In this document: one piece after another, positions 9,089-16,907 of the stretch
Position numbering within the stretch: the stretch's first letter is position 1
Layout of the letters: every line of letters starts with the position of its first letter
Source of the DNA: Sphingomonas sp. R-74633
GTDB taxonomy: Bacteria > Pseudomonadota > Alphaproteobacteria > Sphingomonadales > Sphingomonadaceae
Assembly (NCBI RefSeq): GCF_013416555.1
Contig: NZ_JACCFG010000006.1
Location: 310,001 to 374,000, forward strand
Direction: 5' to 3'
Length of the DNA stretch: 64,000 nucleotides
Position numbers and translations under genes: made by a program
Notes under the pieces: model-generated
What the model saw: the letters and a program-made list of their open reading frames with translations, nothing else
Told to the model about the DNA's origin: nothing
The model's database searches: none

Positions 9089-9552
9089 CAGTGCATCAGC
9101 GGCCCGCGCCTCGGCTTGAAGCGATCCACCGCTTCATTCGCCGCGATCTGCGCCGCTTCCTTCTTGCCCAATGGGGCCGCCTTCTGCGGCGCAGCTCGTC
9201 CGCCGACCTTTTCGGCCAGCGCCTTTAGCCCGGCCTTGTCGAGGCGCTTCGCCAATTCCTTGTTTGCCGAGACGTTACCCTTGTCGACCTCGCGCACCAA
9301 GCCGACCAACAGCTTGCCCTCGACCTTCAATTTGGCCGCTTCATGCTCGCGCAGCTCGCGGGAATAATGCTTCCTCAGCGTCTTCGCGGTGATGGACAGC
9401 GCGGCGGCGATCTCGTCGGGCGACTTGCCGACAGCCGCCAGAAGCACGCATTTCTGCCGACTTTCGAGCGTCGGGACGTGGGGCGGCCGCCCGCGACCGC
9501 GCTGGCCGTCCGGCATCGGATCGCCGAGCAGGTCAAAATCCCAATCGCCCAA
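9088..9552 (-). CDS. Terminase small subunit
   Basis: 154 aa with a TTG start at 9552, preceded by a GGGA element about 8 bp away; an in-frame ATG at 9516 is an alternative. After a Gly/Arg-rich GRGRPP linker comes a helix-turn-helix (SRQKCVLLAAVGKSPDEIAAALSITAKTLRKHY, about residues 31 to 63), then helices and a basic tail. This is the DNA-recognition subunit of the packaging motor. The stop overlaps the large subunit start. Confidence 0.85.
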   Translation of the reverse strand: MGDWDFDLLGDPMPDGQRGRGRPPHVPTLESRQKCVLLAAVGKSPDEIAAALSITAKTLRKHYSRELREHEAAKLKVEGKLLVGLVREVDKGNVSANKELAKRLDKAGLKALAEKVGGRAAPQKAAPLGKKEAAQIAANEAVDRFKPRRGPLMH

Positions 9553-9628
9553 GAAAAAAATCCCTACGTGAGAGCATGGGTGGTCTAGGGGCTGACACCC
9601 CCGCCGACTTTAGACCCCCCCCTCCCGG

Positions 9629-9976
9629 TCAGGCGTCCCGGCCTTCCTCGCGCTGCTTCACGCTCGAATGGCAGTGGTCGCAGAGCGTCCAGAGGTTGGC
9701 GAAGTCCCAGAACAGAGCGGCGAGCCCGCGATGCGGCTTGCGATGATCGGCGACGAGCTTGGACGTGTCGGCGACGAGCAGCCCACACATCTGGCAGGTG
9801 AATAGGTCGCGGACGAGCACTTGCCACCGCAGCGCCTGCCACCGCGCCGTCTTGTACCAGCGGCGCCAAGGCCGCTCGTCGCGCTGGCGGTCGCGCTCTT
9901 GCCGATTGACCGCGACGCTCGCCAGCGCGGTCCGCAGTCGGCCGACACGCGGCCTGATCGACGTGAGCTTCGCCAT
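9629..9976 (-). CDS. HNH endonuclease
   Basis: 115 aa. A C-terminal HNH fold is clear: zinc-binding Cys61 and Cys64 (FTCQMCG), the DH catalytic pair at 77 to 78 (VADHRKPHRG), Asn94 (DFANLWTLC) and Cys99/Cys102. The N-terminal 45 residues are basic and likely contact DNA. In HK97-type phages an HNH protein next to the terminase genes assists specific cleavage and packaging. Its operon position immediately before terS supports this. The 212 bp upstream (9977 to 10188) hold no gene I can support, but probably the late promoter. Confidence 0.93.
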   Translation of the reverse strand: MAKLTSIRPRVGRLRTALASVAVNRQERDRQRDERPWRRWYKTARWQALRWQVLVRDLFTCQMCGLLVADTSKLVADHRKPHRGLAALFWDFANLWTLCDHCHSSVKQREEGRDA

Positions 9977-10188
9977 GATCCTGTGAACGCTTTTCGCAGG
10001 AAGCGCGCATGACGGAACGGCTTTCGCAGCCCGTGATCGCGTTTCGCAGTGTCACCGAAGGTGAGGGGAGGGGCAGCGGCGCCTATCGGCATGGGACTGC
10101 CCCAACGATATCGCTCAGATAGCTCAAAAGGGGCGCTAGACGGACAAACAATATGTCGCGGCGTGCACATTCTACCCCTTGACCGCCT

Positions 10189-10713
10189 CTACCCTCGGAT
10201 TTCTGCGGTATTGAGGCTGTTGCAAATCGCCGTGATCGCCCGCCCATAGCGCTTGCGATAGGCGTCCGAACTGGCTTCCCCGCCAAAAGCGTGCGCGACA
10301 GCCGACCATTCAGGATCATCTGCCCGCTGGAGCTGGCCAAGCACGACGCCGATCAGCTTCCGGTCCCGCTCTTTGACGACGCGGAGCCAGCCCAACGCTT
10401 CCTCCATCTTATCCACCTCGGCCGTGCGGAGCCCTGGCTTACGCGGCTCGATCCCCTGATCGAGCTTCGCATCCCAGTTGCGGAAGTCCTCGCGCGTCCG
10501 CCTGATGTCCGGCCACAAGGCCTTGACCCGCAGCCATCCACGCTCGCGGTCCGGCATGCGCAGCAGGAAGCCCCACGCTTCGACAAGGCGCGCCTCCACC
10601 AGCTCGAAGGAAGCGAACTCGCGATCGAGCTGCTCGACGGCGCCAGCCATCACCCTTCCGGCCTCGGAACCGTTGCCGCGAACCCTTCCGGCATTGCTGA
10701 AATCCGAACCCAT
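10189..10713 (-). CDS. DUF6362-like phage protein
   Basis: 174 aa. The core VEARLVEAWGFLLRMPDRERGWLRVKALWPDIRRTREDF resembles DUF6362, found in alphaproteobacterial prophages, often next to the late gene switch. A second helical part with AYRKRYGRAITAICNSLN looks like a helix-turn-helix. A role as late-transcription or packaging regulator is possible but not shown. Its N terminus repeats AGRV twice because the underlying DNA carries two copies of ACCCTTCCGG, part of the CCTTCC-motif cluster that continues into the gap beyond its start. Confidence 0.7.
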   Translation of the reverse strand: MGSDFSNAGRVRGNGSEAGRVMAGAVEQLDREFASFELVEARLVEAWGFLLRMPDRERGWLRVKALWPDIRRTREDFRNWDAKLDQGIEPRKPGLRTAEVDKMEEALGWLRVVKERDRKLIGVVLGQLQRADDPEWSAVAHAFGGEASSDAYRKRYGRAITAICNSLNTAEIRG

Positions 10714-10740
10714 TGAATTACCCTAACTTTCTAGATCTCT

Positions 10741-10904
10741 TTGGAAGAGTTGGAAGGATTGGAAGGATCGTAAGATGTATTGCCTTGCGCACATGCGCAT
10801 GCGCCCGCCCCTATGGGGAAAGTCAGCGATTATCCTTCCAACCCTTCCAAAGGCGCAGAAATCCGCGCTTTCCCCCTTCCGGTAAGCTTCCGCGATCCTT
10901 CCAA
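10741..10904. repeat. Iteron-like cluster, possible prophage replication origin
   Basis: In the 211-bp gap between the primase-helicase and DUF6362 genes, three head-to-tail 9-mers TTGGAAG(A/G)(G/A) occupy 10741 to 10767, and three copies in the opposite orientation (TCCTTCCAA, CCCTTCCAA, TCCTTCCAA) lie at 10833 to 10841, 10842 to 10850 and 10896 to 10904. Two related ACCCTTCCGG copies sit at about 10652 and 10682. A relatively AT-rich stretch (10715 to 10741) is adjacent. Phage origins are often iteron arrays next to the replicative primase-helicase, so an origin is a fair inference; a transcription factor array is the alternative. Confidence 0.5.
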
Positions 10905-10924
10905 GGCGGAAGGGTGGCAGGGCA

Positions 10925-13900
10925 TCACGGCGCGACGCCGTCGTCGAACCCGCCCGGCTCGATGTCTTCCGGAGGCGATCGCGCATGATCGCCATCGCCG
11001 TCGCCGATCGAGCGAGCGCGGCCGTGTTCATCCACGAAGTCGGACACATCCTTGGTGAGGCGGAGGCCGAGCCACTGCATCCCGTTGGACGCTTTCTTCT
11101 CGTAACCTTTCTCGACCATGGCCGAGGAAAAGCCCTTGTTGGACCACTCGGTCTTGCCCTGCTCACCCGCCGCCTTCATCCAGGCGACGAACACGTCGTA
11201 GAGGCGCGAGGACTGGACCTTGCTCTGCGGATCTTCGGCCGCGCACAGGCGCAGGAAGCGCGACAGCGGATCGCTGGCGTCGCGGTAGGCGCTGGTGGCC
11301 TCGGTCACCGCAGCCGGCTCTACAAGGCCGTTCTCCATCCAATCGAGCAGGCCCGCGATCAGCCGGTTCAGCACGCCGGAGCCTTCCTGCGCCTTGATCT
11401 TGTCGACCAGATGCGGGTCTTTCTTCGGCCAGTTGACGGCGTCGGGCGGCGGCTTGTCGATATGGCGCAGCCAGGACACGAGCTTGAGGCGATCCCAGAT
11501 CCCGTCATCGGTGTCGGGGATCTCGAACTTGCTGTTGCCGCTGATGATCAGCTTGAACTGCGGCTCAAGGTTGAAGAACCCGCGATTGAGCATTCGCACC
11601 GGCACCGGCTCGCCGCCGGTCACCAGCTTGATCAGGCCAGTATCGAGCTTCTGATTTCGGCCCGGCTCGGACGAGCGCAGCAGACGCACGCCGGCGAGCT
11701 TCGCCAGATCCGGCGAGGCCTGATCGCCGCGCTTCTTCACGCTCTGATCGAGCAGCGACGCGATCGGCACCGTGTCGGCCAGATCGCCGCCAACGTGCGT
11801 CCAGCTCTCGATCGTGACGCCCTTGCCGTTGCGGCCGCGCCCGTACCAGAACCAGAGCTTCTGCTCGCCGGCATCCGCGCTGAGGCTGTAGCCGCCGACC
11901 TGATGCAGGTAGCGCCGCATCGCCTTGTCCGGCTGCGCCCACTCGAACATGCCGTCGTAAAGCGGGCAGCTCGCGGCGGGGTCATAATCGACCGGCGATA
12001 GCTTGGTGAGCATATCCTCGCGGCTGTGATCGCCGCGCGTGACCATGGCCACGATCTTGCCATCGGGCATCGTCTCGCGCCGGAAGCGCAGCGTGCCGTT
12101 CATCACGTTGAAGGCGAACTTGTCCGTATCGAACGCGCCGATCGGCACGGTCAGCCAGCGCCGCGCGAGCTGGGCGACGGCGGCGGGCTTGCCCGTGGTC
12201 TCGGAAGTGCGCCCGAACGCCTTTACCGTCGTGGAGTAGTAGACGAGCTGCTTGCCCTTCAGGAACGTCCAGTCGAGCCCGTGCGGATTGAGCCGCTCGC
12301 TGAACAGTTCCCCGTCCGGCAGATCGTCCTCGGTCACCTTCACGCCCGTATCGGCGATAAATCGGCCTTCGTCCTGGATCGCGCGCACCGTGTCGAATAC
12401 GGCCGCGATCACCTCGCTCGGCGGCGTCTTTTCATCCTGATCGAGCACCTTCCAGCGGCGCCCGTCCCAGCCCAGCCAGCCCTTGGCCGTGGTGAAGCGG
12501 AAGTCCCGGCCGAAGCGATCGCGGAAGCGCTCGGCGATCCCGAAGTCGGTCAGCGGATAGCGGCTGCACTTCATGGTCAGCAGCAGCGGATCTACATCGA
12601 ACCCGCGATTGATGCCGTCCGCGATCGCGCGATCGATGTCGGCGTGCTGCACGTCAGCGATGCCTTCATAGACATCCCATAGCAGCTCCTTGGCCGCGCC
12701 TTCCTCGACCAGCCCCGCCGAGATCCTGCGGCCGATGCTGAAGGCGAGCTTGGTCACCGCATCCTTGGTGCGCTCGACGTTCTCCAGGCGCCGCGTCAGC
12801 CACTTCGCCGAGATCCGCACCAATCGCGCCGCATCCCCCTCCGCCAACGCTGATAGGCCTTCCAGCCTTCCACCTTGGAAGGGTTCGTGATCGCCCGCCG
12901 CTGCGCGCGGGGGCGCGGGCGGGGCGGACGGCGCGGGCGCGCCTCCACCGCCGCGAGGCGCGGAACCTCGGAAGGGTTGGGACGCGCGCTCCCTGCGGGA
13001 GCGCGATGCGGCCGCGATCTCAGAGAGATCGCGAGGGCTGTCTGATCCGGCGGACCAGCCTGAAGCAATTGTGGCGAGCAACTGGCCGTCATCATCACGT
13101 CCGGGATTGGCCCGCGCGGCCGCCTCGATCGACGCACGCGCAACGCCGGCGTCCAGGGCGCCGGCCGCGACGAGCGACGAGATCTTGAGCGCGCTGGTGA
13201 ACAGCTGCTGATTGCGCTTGCCGGATTGGGCGTCGCGGATCTCCTTGCACTCGCCATCGAGCGCGCGGAGGCAATAGCGGCGAATATCGTCGTCAACATC
13301 GGTCGCCACCTTCGCCGGCGAGGGCACCGCGGAATTGTCGACCATGGTATCGCGGGGCTCGGCCGCGCGTTTTTCCCTCGGCGCCCGCAGCAACGCGATC
13401 AGCTCGGCGGGAGCTTCCATGATCGAGGCATCGTCGCGCCAGTCGCCGCGCCGCTCCAGCCACGAATACGGCCCCTCGGCCGCGCCCGACAGACTTCCAT
13501 CCAGGCAAGCGCTTGGCGGCGCGATCACGTAGCCGCCGCCTCCGCGCACATCGACGTGATCGTTGAGCCGCTTGCCGCCGACGCTGTTGCGGATCTCGGG
13601 GCCGCCATCGCTGGGCTGGCGGAACCACACATGCACGCCGCCTGAGGGCGTACGCGAGGTGAGCGAGGGCGGCAGCTCCACCCCCATCATCGCCTCAAGC
13701 TCGGCCTTCAGCTCGGCAAGCGTCCACTCGCGCAGCACAGGCGCGCCGGTGTCCGCATCGAGCAGCACCTCGCCCGTGGCTTCGTCGTACTGCTCTTCGA
13801 AGCGCGGATCGAAGTCGACGACGAAGCAGCCGTTCACGCCCAGCGGGACGCCGATCATCGCCTCGGGATTGCGCCGCCACCACGCCAGCACGCGCTGCTC

Positions 13901-14089
13901 GTCGCGCGTCGCATCCTTCAGCCCGTTGCCGATGTACGGCGCCTTGGCGCGGTTCAGACCTTCCTTGCCGGCGGCATTCGTCCAGGGCTTGTCTCGCTCG
14001 TGGCACGGGAAGACAGGCCACCCCCGCCGAACATATTGAAGTGCAGCCTGCCCCATGGGCGAGAGCTGCGCGGTAGATGGCGGTGACAC
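10925..14089 (-). CDS. Prim-Pol / D5-type primase-helicase
   Basis: 1054 aa from a GTG at 14089 preceded by a G-rich ribosome site; a further GTG at 14146 would add 19 residues. The N-terminal bifunctional primase-polymerase domain shows RRGWPVFPCHERDKPW, the metal-binding CFVVDFDP and RTPSGGVHVWFRQ. A low-complexity Pro/Ala linker (around residues 380 to 420) leads to a D5-N type region and an SF3 helicase with Walker A GRGRNGKG, a KLVTGGEPVPVRML motif and SGNSKFEIPDTDDGIWDRL. It should prime and unwind phage DNA. It is longer than most P4-alpha-like proteins (about 780 aa). Confidence 0.93.
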   Translation of the reverse strand: MSPPSTAQLSPMGQAALQYVRRGWPVFPCHERDKPWTNAAGKEGLNRAKAPYIGNGLKDATRDEQRVLAWWRRNPEAMIGVPLGVNGCFVVDFDPRFEEQYDEATGEVLLDADTGAPVLREWTLAELKAELEAMMGVELPPSLTSRTPSGGVHVWFRQPSDGGPEIRNSVGGKRLNDHVDVRGGGGYVIAPPSACLDGSLSGAAEGPYSWLERRGDWRDDASIMEAPAELIALLRAPREKRAAEPRDTMVDNSAVPSPAKVATDVDDDIRRYCLRALDGECKEIRDAQSGKRNQQLFTSALKISSLVAAGALDAGVARASIEAAARANPGRDDDGQLLATIASGWSAGSDSPRDLSEIAAASRSRRERASQPFRGSAPRGGGGAPAPSAPPAPPRAAAGDHEPFQGGRLEGLSALAEGDAARLVRISAKWLTRRLENVERTKDAVTKLAFSIGRRISAGLVEEGAAKELLWDVYEGIADVQHADIDRAIADGINRGFDVDPLLLTMKCSRYPLTDFGIAERFRDRFGRDFRFTTAKGWLGWDGRRWKVLDQDEKTPPSEVIAAVFDTVRAIQDEGRFIADTGVKVTEDDLPDGELFSERLNPHGLDWTFLKGKQLVYYSTTVKAFGRTSETTGKPAAVAQLARRWLTVPIGAFDTDKFAFNVMNGTLRFRRETMPDGKIVAMVTRGDHSREDMLTKLSPVDYDPAASCPLYDGMFEWAQPDKAMRRYLHQVGGYSLSADAGEQKLWFWYGRGRNGKGVTIESWTHVGGDLADTVPIASLLDQSVKKRGDQASPDLAKLAGVRLLRSSEPGRNQKLDTGLIKLVTGGEPVPVRMLNRGFFNLEPQFKLIISGNSKFEIPDTDDGIWDRLKLVSWLRHIDKPPPDAVNWPKKDPHLVDKIKAQEGSGVLNRLIAGLLDWMENGLVEPAAVTEATSAYRDASDPLSRFLRLCAAEDPQSKVQSSRLYDVFVAWMKAAGEQGKTEWSNKGFSSAMVEKGYEKKASNGMQWLGLRLTKDVSDFVDEHGRARSIGDGDGDHARSPPEDIEPGGFDDGVAP

Positions 14090-14193
14090 GTAATCCCCCC
14101 GGAAAACACGGGTTAAAGTCAACTCGGCAACGTTGAATGGCGGCACCAGCGTTCAGCCGGGCGGCGTGCTTCTTCTTCGAGAAATGGCGACAA

Positions 14194-14228
14194 TTGAAAG
14201 TCGATGCGCGTGCGTTACATTTGGTCGA
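14194..14228 (+). promoter_or_regulatory. Candidate promoter for leaderless membrane-protein gene
   Basis: TTGAAA (14194 to 14199) and TACATT (14216 to 14221) are spaced by 16 bp. The expected transcription start falls at about 14228, which is an ATG with no ribosome site. The fit to a sigma70 promoter is moderate. Confidence 0.35.
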
Positions 14229-14800
14229 TGACCAACCGAGCTACGATCACGCGCTACGCAGCCTTCGGCACGATTTGTTTCGCCACCTCGATCGCGGGCG
14301 GAGTGCTTGCGGGAGCGTTCTGGAACTTCATTGGCCGGTCTGGCGGCGATTTGCTCGTGAACTCCGATACGATCGGCGCGACGCTGGGCGCTGCCATTAC
14401 GATCGCCGGCTCCCAGATAGTGACCAACCTGTCGGCTAGGGCGAGCGAGCGTCGCACTCGGCAGGCGTACTTGAGCGAGACGCGCGCGCTGATCGATACC
14501 GTGAACGATACCCTGTTCGGTTTTACCCAGGCCGATCTGTCTTACGCGAACACGCTGGTTGATCGGCTCCCGCACGAGATCAACGAGTTTCAGAGCATCG
14601 GCTACCTGATCGACTCGAAGAACATCAGGGCGCGGATTGCCTTCAACGCTGCCATGGCCGCGCTGAAGGAGGGAGAGCCCCGCCTGAAGGACTTGATAGA
14701 GCAGCTCGGAAATCCGGCGGTTCCGGTCAGCGGAGCTGTTATAGGCGCGACCGTAGACGGCCTCCGGATGAAACTCGCAACCCTGCGCTCGGCGCTCTAG
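14228..14800 (+). CDS. Membrane-anchored protein, possible lysogenic moron
   Basis: 190 aa from the ATG at 14228; an in-frame ATG at 14204 adds 8 residues. Two hydrophobic segments are visible near the N terminus (about residues 12 to 33 and 44 to 64), followed by a charged cytoplasmic-looking helical part with ARASERRTRQAYLSETR and a long alpha-helical C terminus. It is the only plus-strand gene pair inside the leftward early block, so it is probably transcribed independently, perhaps in the lysogen. No family is recognised; superinfection exclusion or defence is a guess from topology and position. Confidence 0.7.
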   Translation: MTNRATITRYAAFGTICFATSIAGGVLAGAFWNFIGRSGGDLLVNSDTIGATLGAAITIAGSQIVTNLSARASERRTRQAYLSETRALIDTVNDTLFGFTQADLSYANTLVDRLPHEINEFQSIGYLIDSKNIRARIAFNAAMAALKEGEPRLKDLIEQLGNPAVPVSGAVIGATVDGLRMKLATLRSAL

Positions 14801-14812
14801 AAAGGTCATACC

Positions 14813-15028
14813 ATGGCTACGCCTTGGGACGAACCCGCCACGGTCGACTTGTACGTTCTTGGCCTCGATCGGCAGCGAGCCGCCTTTACCGGCACGCTCC
14901 GAGACGCGGTGATCTTCACCCTCTCCCAGGCGAACGAGCGCGGCGACGGCTACATCATCCGCTTGGACGATGGCTCCGCCAGTTGGGAAGGCGCTGAGAT
15001 AGCCGAGCTGGGGCGAGATCTGGCCTAG
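14813..15028 (+). CDS. Small hypothetical protein paired with 14228 gene
   Basis: 71 aa, 12 bp after the membrane-protein gene with an AAAGG ribosome site. It reads like a small alpha/beta protein: TVDLYVLGLDRQRAAFTGTL, AVIFTLSQANERGDGYIIRL, and an acidic C-terminal helix. The two genes probably form a bicistron. Its stop overlaps by 4 bp the stop of the convergent gene at 15025. Function unknown. Confidence 0.65.
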   Translation: MATPWDEPATVDLYVLGLDRQRAAFTGTLRDAVIFTLSQANERGDGYIIRLDDGSASWEGAEIAELGRDLA

Positions 15029-15522
15029 CGGCACGCTCGACCACCATCATTCAGCGCTTGGACGAGCGGCCGCATGGCATCGCGCACGGCAGCCGGAGTC
15101 TCACCGTCGACGTGCAGGCCGATCGCGCAGCCCTCGGCGAATGCCGCCACATGGCGATTGACCAGATCCGCGTCGGCCTCGGCAAGCCGGCCAGCCCGCA
15201 CGGCGATCGCCACGCCCGCGCGGTGCCGCGCGACCTGCGCGAGCAGGCCCGAGCGCTCCGCAATCACCGCGTCAGCTCGAACGTCGCCTAGCTGCAACGC
15301 AGAAGGATCGAGGGCGGCGAGGATGGCGCGCCGGTGGTTCCAAAGCCATTCGATCAGCTGGCCATCTGCCGCGTGCTGATACTCGCCGATCTCGTCATGC
15401 CGGCAACGCGTGAGATCGTCGCAGCTCTCACTGAAGTACCGCCCTCCATCGGAGAGATCATCATCCGTCGCCTTGCCGATCAGCGCCTCCAGCGCCCGCG
15501 CTTCCGGTTTCGCCACGCTCAT
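15025..15522 (-). CDS. Phage hypothetical protein, mostly helical
   Basis: 165 aa from the ATG at 15522, which overlaps the upstream stop as ATGA. It contains DADLVNRHVAAFAEGCAIGLHVDGETPAAVRDAMRPL and an acidic-basic N-terminal segment with GQLIEWLWNHRRAILAAL. It resembles helical early proteins of sphingomonad prophages, but I cannot name a family. It is co-transcribed with the Spo11-like gene. Confidence 0.65.
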   Translation of the reverse strand: MSVAKPEARALEALIGKATDDDLSDGGRYFSESCDDLTRCRHDEIGEYQHAADGQLIEWLWNHRRAILAALDPSALQLGDVRADAVIAERSGLLAQVARHRAGVAIAVRAGRLAEADADLVNRHVAAFAEGCAIGLHVDGETPAAVRDAMRPLVQALNDGGRACR

Positions 15523-16544
15523 TCGAACGTCCACCCCTGCACGAGCCGGGCGATCTCCTGCCGCACCTCTTCCTGGCCGGGCTCATTCTCCTGCTCGACA
15601 TCGCCCGGATGGCTCGCCGGAATGAAGCGGTTGATGGCGCTTTCGAGCAGATCCTTCGCGCCGCGCGGGTTGCCGACCAGCGCGTTCGCCTCGCACTTCC
15701 ACACGCCGAACTGCGCGAGGTAATCCTGCACGTATGGCTTGTTGTGGTCAGGGTGGCGCGGGTCCGACAGGTCGCGACCGCCGCCGGTTTCCAGGTTGCC
15801 GATCTTCATCAGACCAAGGTCATCAATCTGCGTCTCGGTCAGGCCGATATTGACCACCTCGAAATCGGGATAGTCCCAATCGAGCCCCTTGATGTTGCAG
15901 CACGACATGATCGTGCGATGCAGGCCCTCAACGATGTGCAGGCCCTTGGGATCGTGATCGCCGATCGCGAGCAGGATGCAGCGCCGGCCAGCCTCGCTGC
16001 GATCCCGGAAGCGCTTGAGAAGCGCCAGCCGGGTGTGAATGTCGGTGTCGCCCTTCCCGTTCGTGATCCGGATATTGTACTCGTCAGCGATTGACCGAAA
16101 GATCTGCACGAGATCCTTCTTCTCAACGATCATCTCGACATAGTATTCGAGATCATCCCAATAGCCGCGCGTGTGGAAGATGCCCGCCCACTCGCGTAAG
16201 CGCTCGCTGATTTCGTTGACCGCATATTGCGCCATCTGTTCCGGGGTGTTCGGGCTCGCGTCGAAGTCTTCGACCTCGGTCGCCATTCGAGACGCATCGG
16301 GCTCGATCACGTCCGGATCAAGGTCGCCCTCCTTGCGCATGTCGGCAAGGAGCTTCTCGAACCGGTCGAACTCGCCCTTGGTGATCAGACCAAGGCCTTC
16401 GGCATAATAGGCCCAGCCGCGAGGCCCGAACTTATAGCCGGTGTCCCGCGACATGCGCTCGATCGCTTCGCCCAGCTCCCGCCGCGCCTCTTTGCGGAGG
16501 TGCAACGGGCCGGACGTGGGGGGCATCTGCAAATGGTAAGCCAT
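15519..16544 (-). CDS. Spo11/topoisomerase VI subunit A-like TOPRIM protein
   Basis: 341 aa from the ATG at 16544, fixed by a perfect AAGGAGG site. Residues 40 to 75 look like the winged-helix (CAP-like) domain of Topo VI-A/Spo11, with paired tyrosines Y46-Y47 in RGWAYYAEGLGLITKGEF where the DNA-cleaving tyrosine would lie. The TOPRIM domain follows: VEMIVEKKDLV with E141, and LLAIGDHDPKG with D196 and D198, the acidic metal triad. A B-subunit ATPase is not visible in the prophage. It could make DNA breaks or manage topology during phage replication. Stand-alone A-like proteins are known from mobile elements; the precise role is unknown. Confidence 0.7.
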   Translation of the reverse strand: MAYHLQMPPTSGPLHLRKEARRELGEAIERMSRDTGYKFGPRGWAYYAEGLGLITKGEFDRFEKLLADMRKEGDLDPDVIEPDASRMATEVEDFDASPNTPEQMAQYAVNEISERLREWAGIFHTRGYWDDLEYYVEMIVEKKDLVQIFRSIADEYNIRITNGKGDTDIHTRLALLKRFRDRSEAGRRCILLAIGDHDPKGLHIVEGLHRTIMSCCNIKGLDWDYPDFEVVNIGLTETQIDDLGLMKIGNLETGGGRDLSDPRHPDHNKPYVQDYLAQFGVWKCEANALVGNPRGAKDLLESAINRFIPASHPGDVEQENEPGQEEVRQEIARLVQGWTFE

Positions 16545-16546
16545 GG

Positions 16547-16741
16547 TCAGAACCTCCTTGGCAGGCGGGGGTTGGGCTCGCGGCACGGCGCGCAGCGGCC
16601 GCCGACAAGGCGCGGGCTATCGTCGCCGCAGTCGCCGCATTCGCCGGGCACGCCGGCGGGCACAGGCTGGCGCGCGGCGCGGATCGCGTTCGCGCGCATC
16701 ATGTCTTCGTAGTGCTGGGCAAGGTCGATCTGATCAGCCAC
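16547..16741 (-). CDS. Small C4 zinc-finger protein (DksA/TraR-like)
   Basis: 64 aa with a GTG start at 16741 inside the upstream gene (GTGGCTGA). The N-terminal helix DLAQHYEDMMRANAIRAAR is followed by a CGDCGDDSPRLVGGRCAPCREPNPRL finger: Cys-x2-Cys and Cys-x2-Cys about 12 residues apart, as in short phage TraR/DksA proteins. Such proteins may bind RNA polymerase. It ends 2 bp before the Spo11-like gene. Confidence 0.75.
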   Translation of the reverse strand: MADQIDLAQHYEDMMRANAIRAARQPVPAGVPGECGDCGDDSPRLVGGRCAPCREPNPRLPRRF

Positions 16742-16907
16742 CGGCCACCTCCGCCTTGCCGCTGTCGCGCGGCATCATCTGCACGAAGCCGGGCGCGAGC
16801 TGCTTGACGCACACCCCGCAGATCGGTTCGCCGGGGCGCTCGTCCCGCCGGCGTAAGGTCGCAATTGCCAGCCGGCCGCACTCGCAGTTCTTGCCATCGG
16901 CGCTCAT
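16734..16907 (-). CDS. Very small zinc-finger protein (57 aa)
   Basis: The ATG at 16907 opens a 57-codon frame ending in TGA at 16734 to 16736. The protein starts MSADGKNCECGRLAI and later has a PICGVCVKQLAPGF segment, so four cysteines in two pairs (C8/C10 and C30/C33) suggest one zinc site. It overlaps the upstream coiled-coil gene by ATGA and the downstream zinc-finger gene by 8 bp, which supports expression as part of a coupled operon. Function unknown. Confidence 0.7.
   Translation of the reverse strand: MSADGKNCECGRLAIATLRRRDERPGEPICGVCVKQLAPGFVQMMPRDSGKAEVAGG

Noticed and set aside
9977..10188. Possible small genes between HNH nuclease and DUF6362 gene
   Set aside because: Only short frames without ribosome sites; the stretch is more likely a promoter region.
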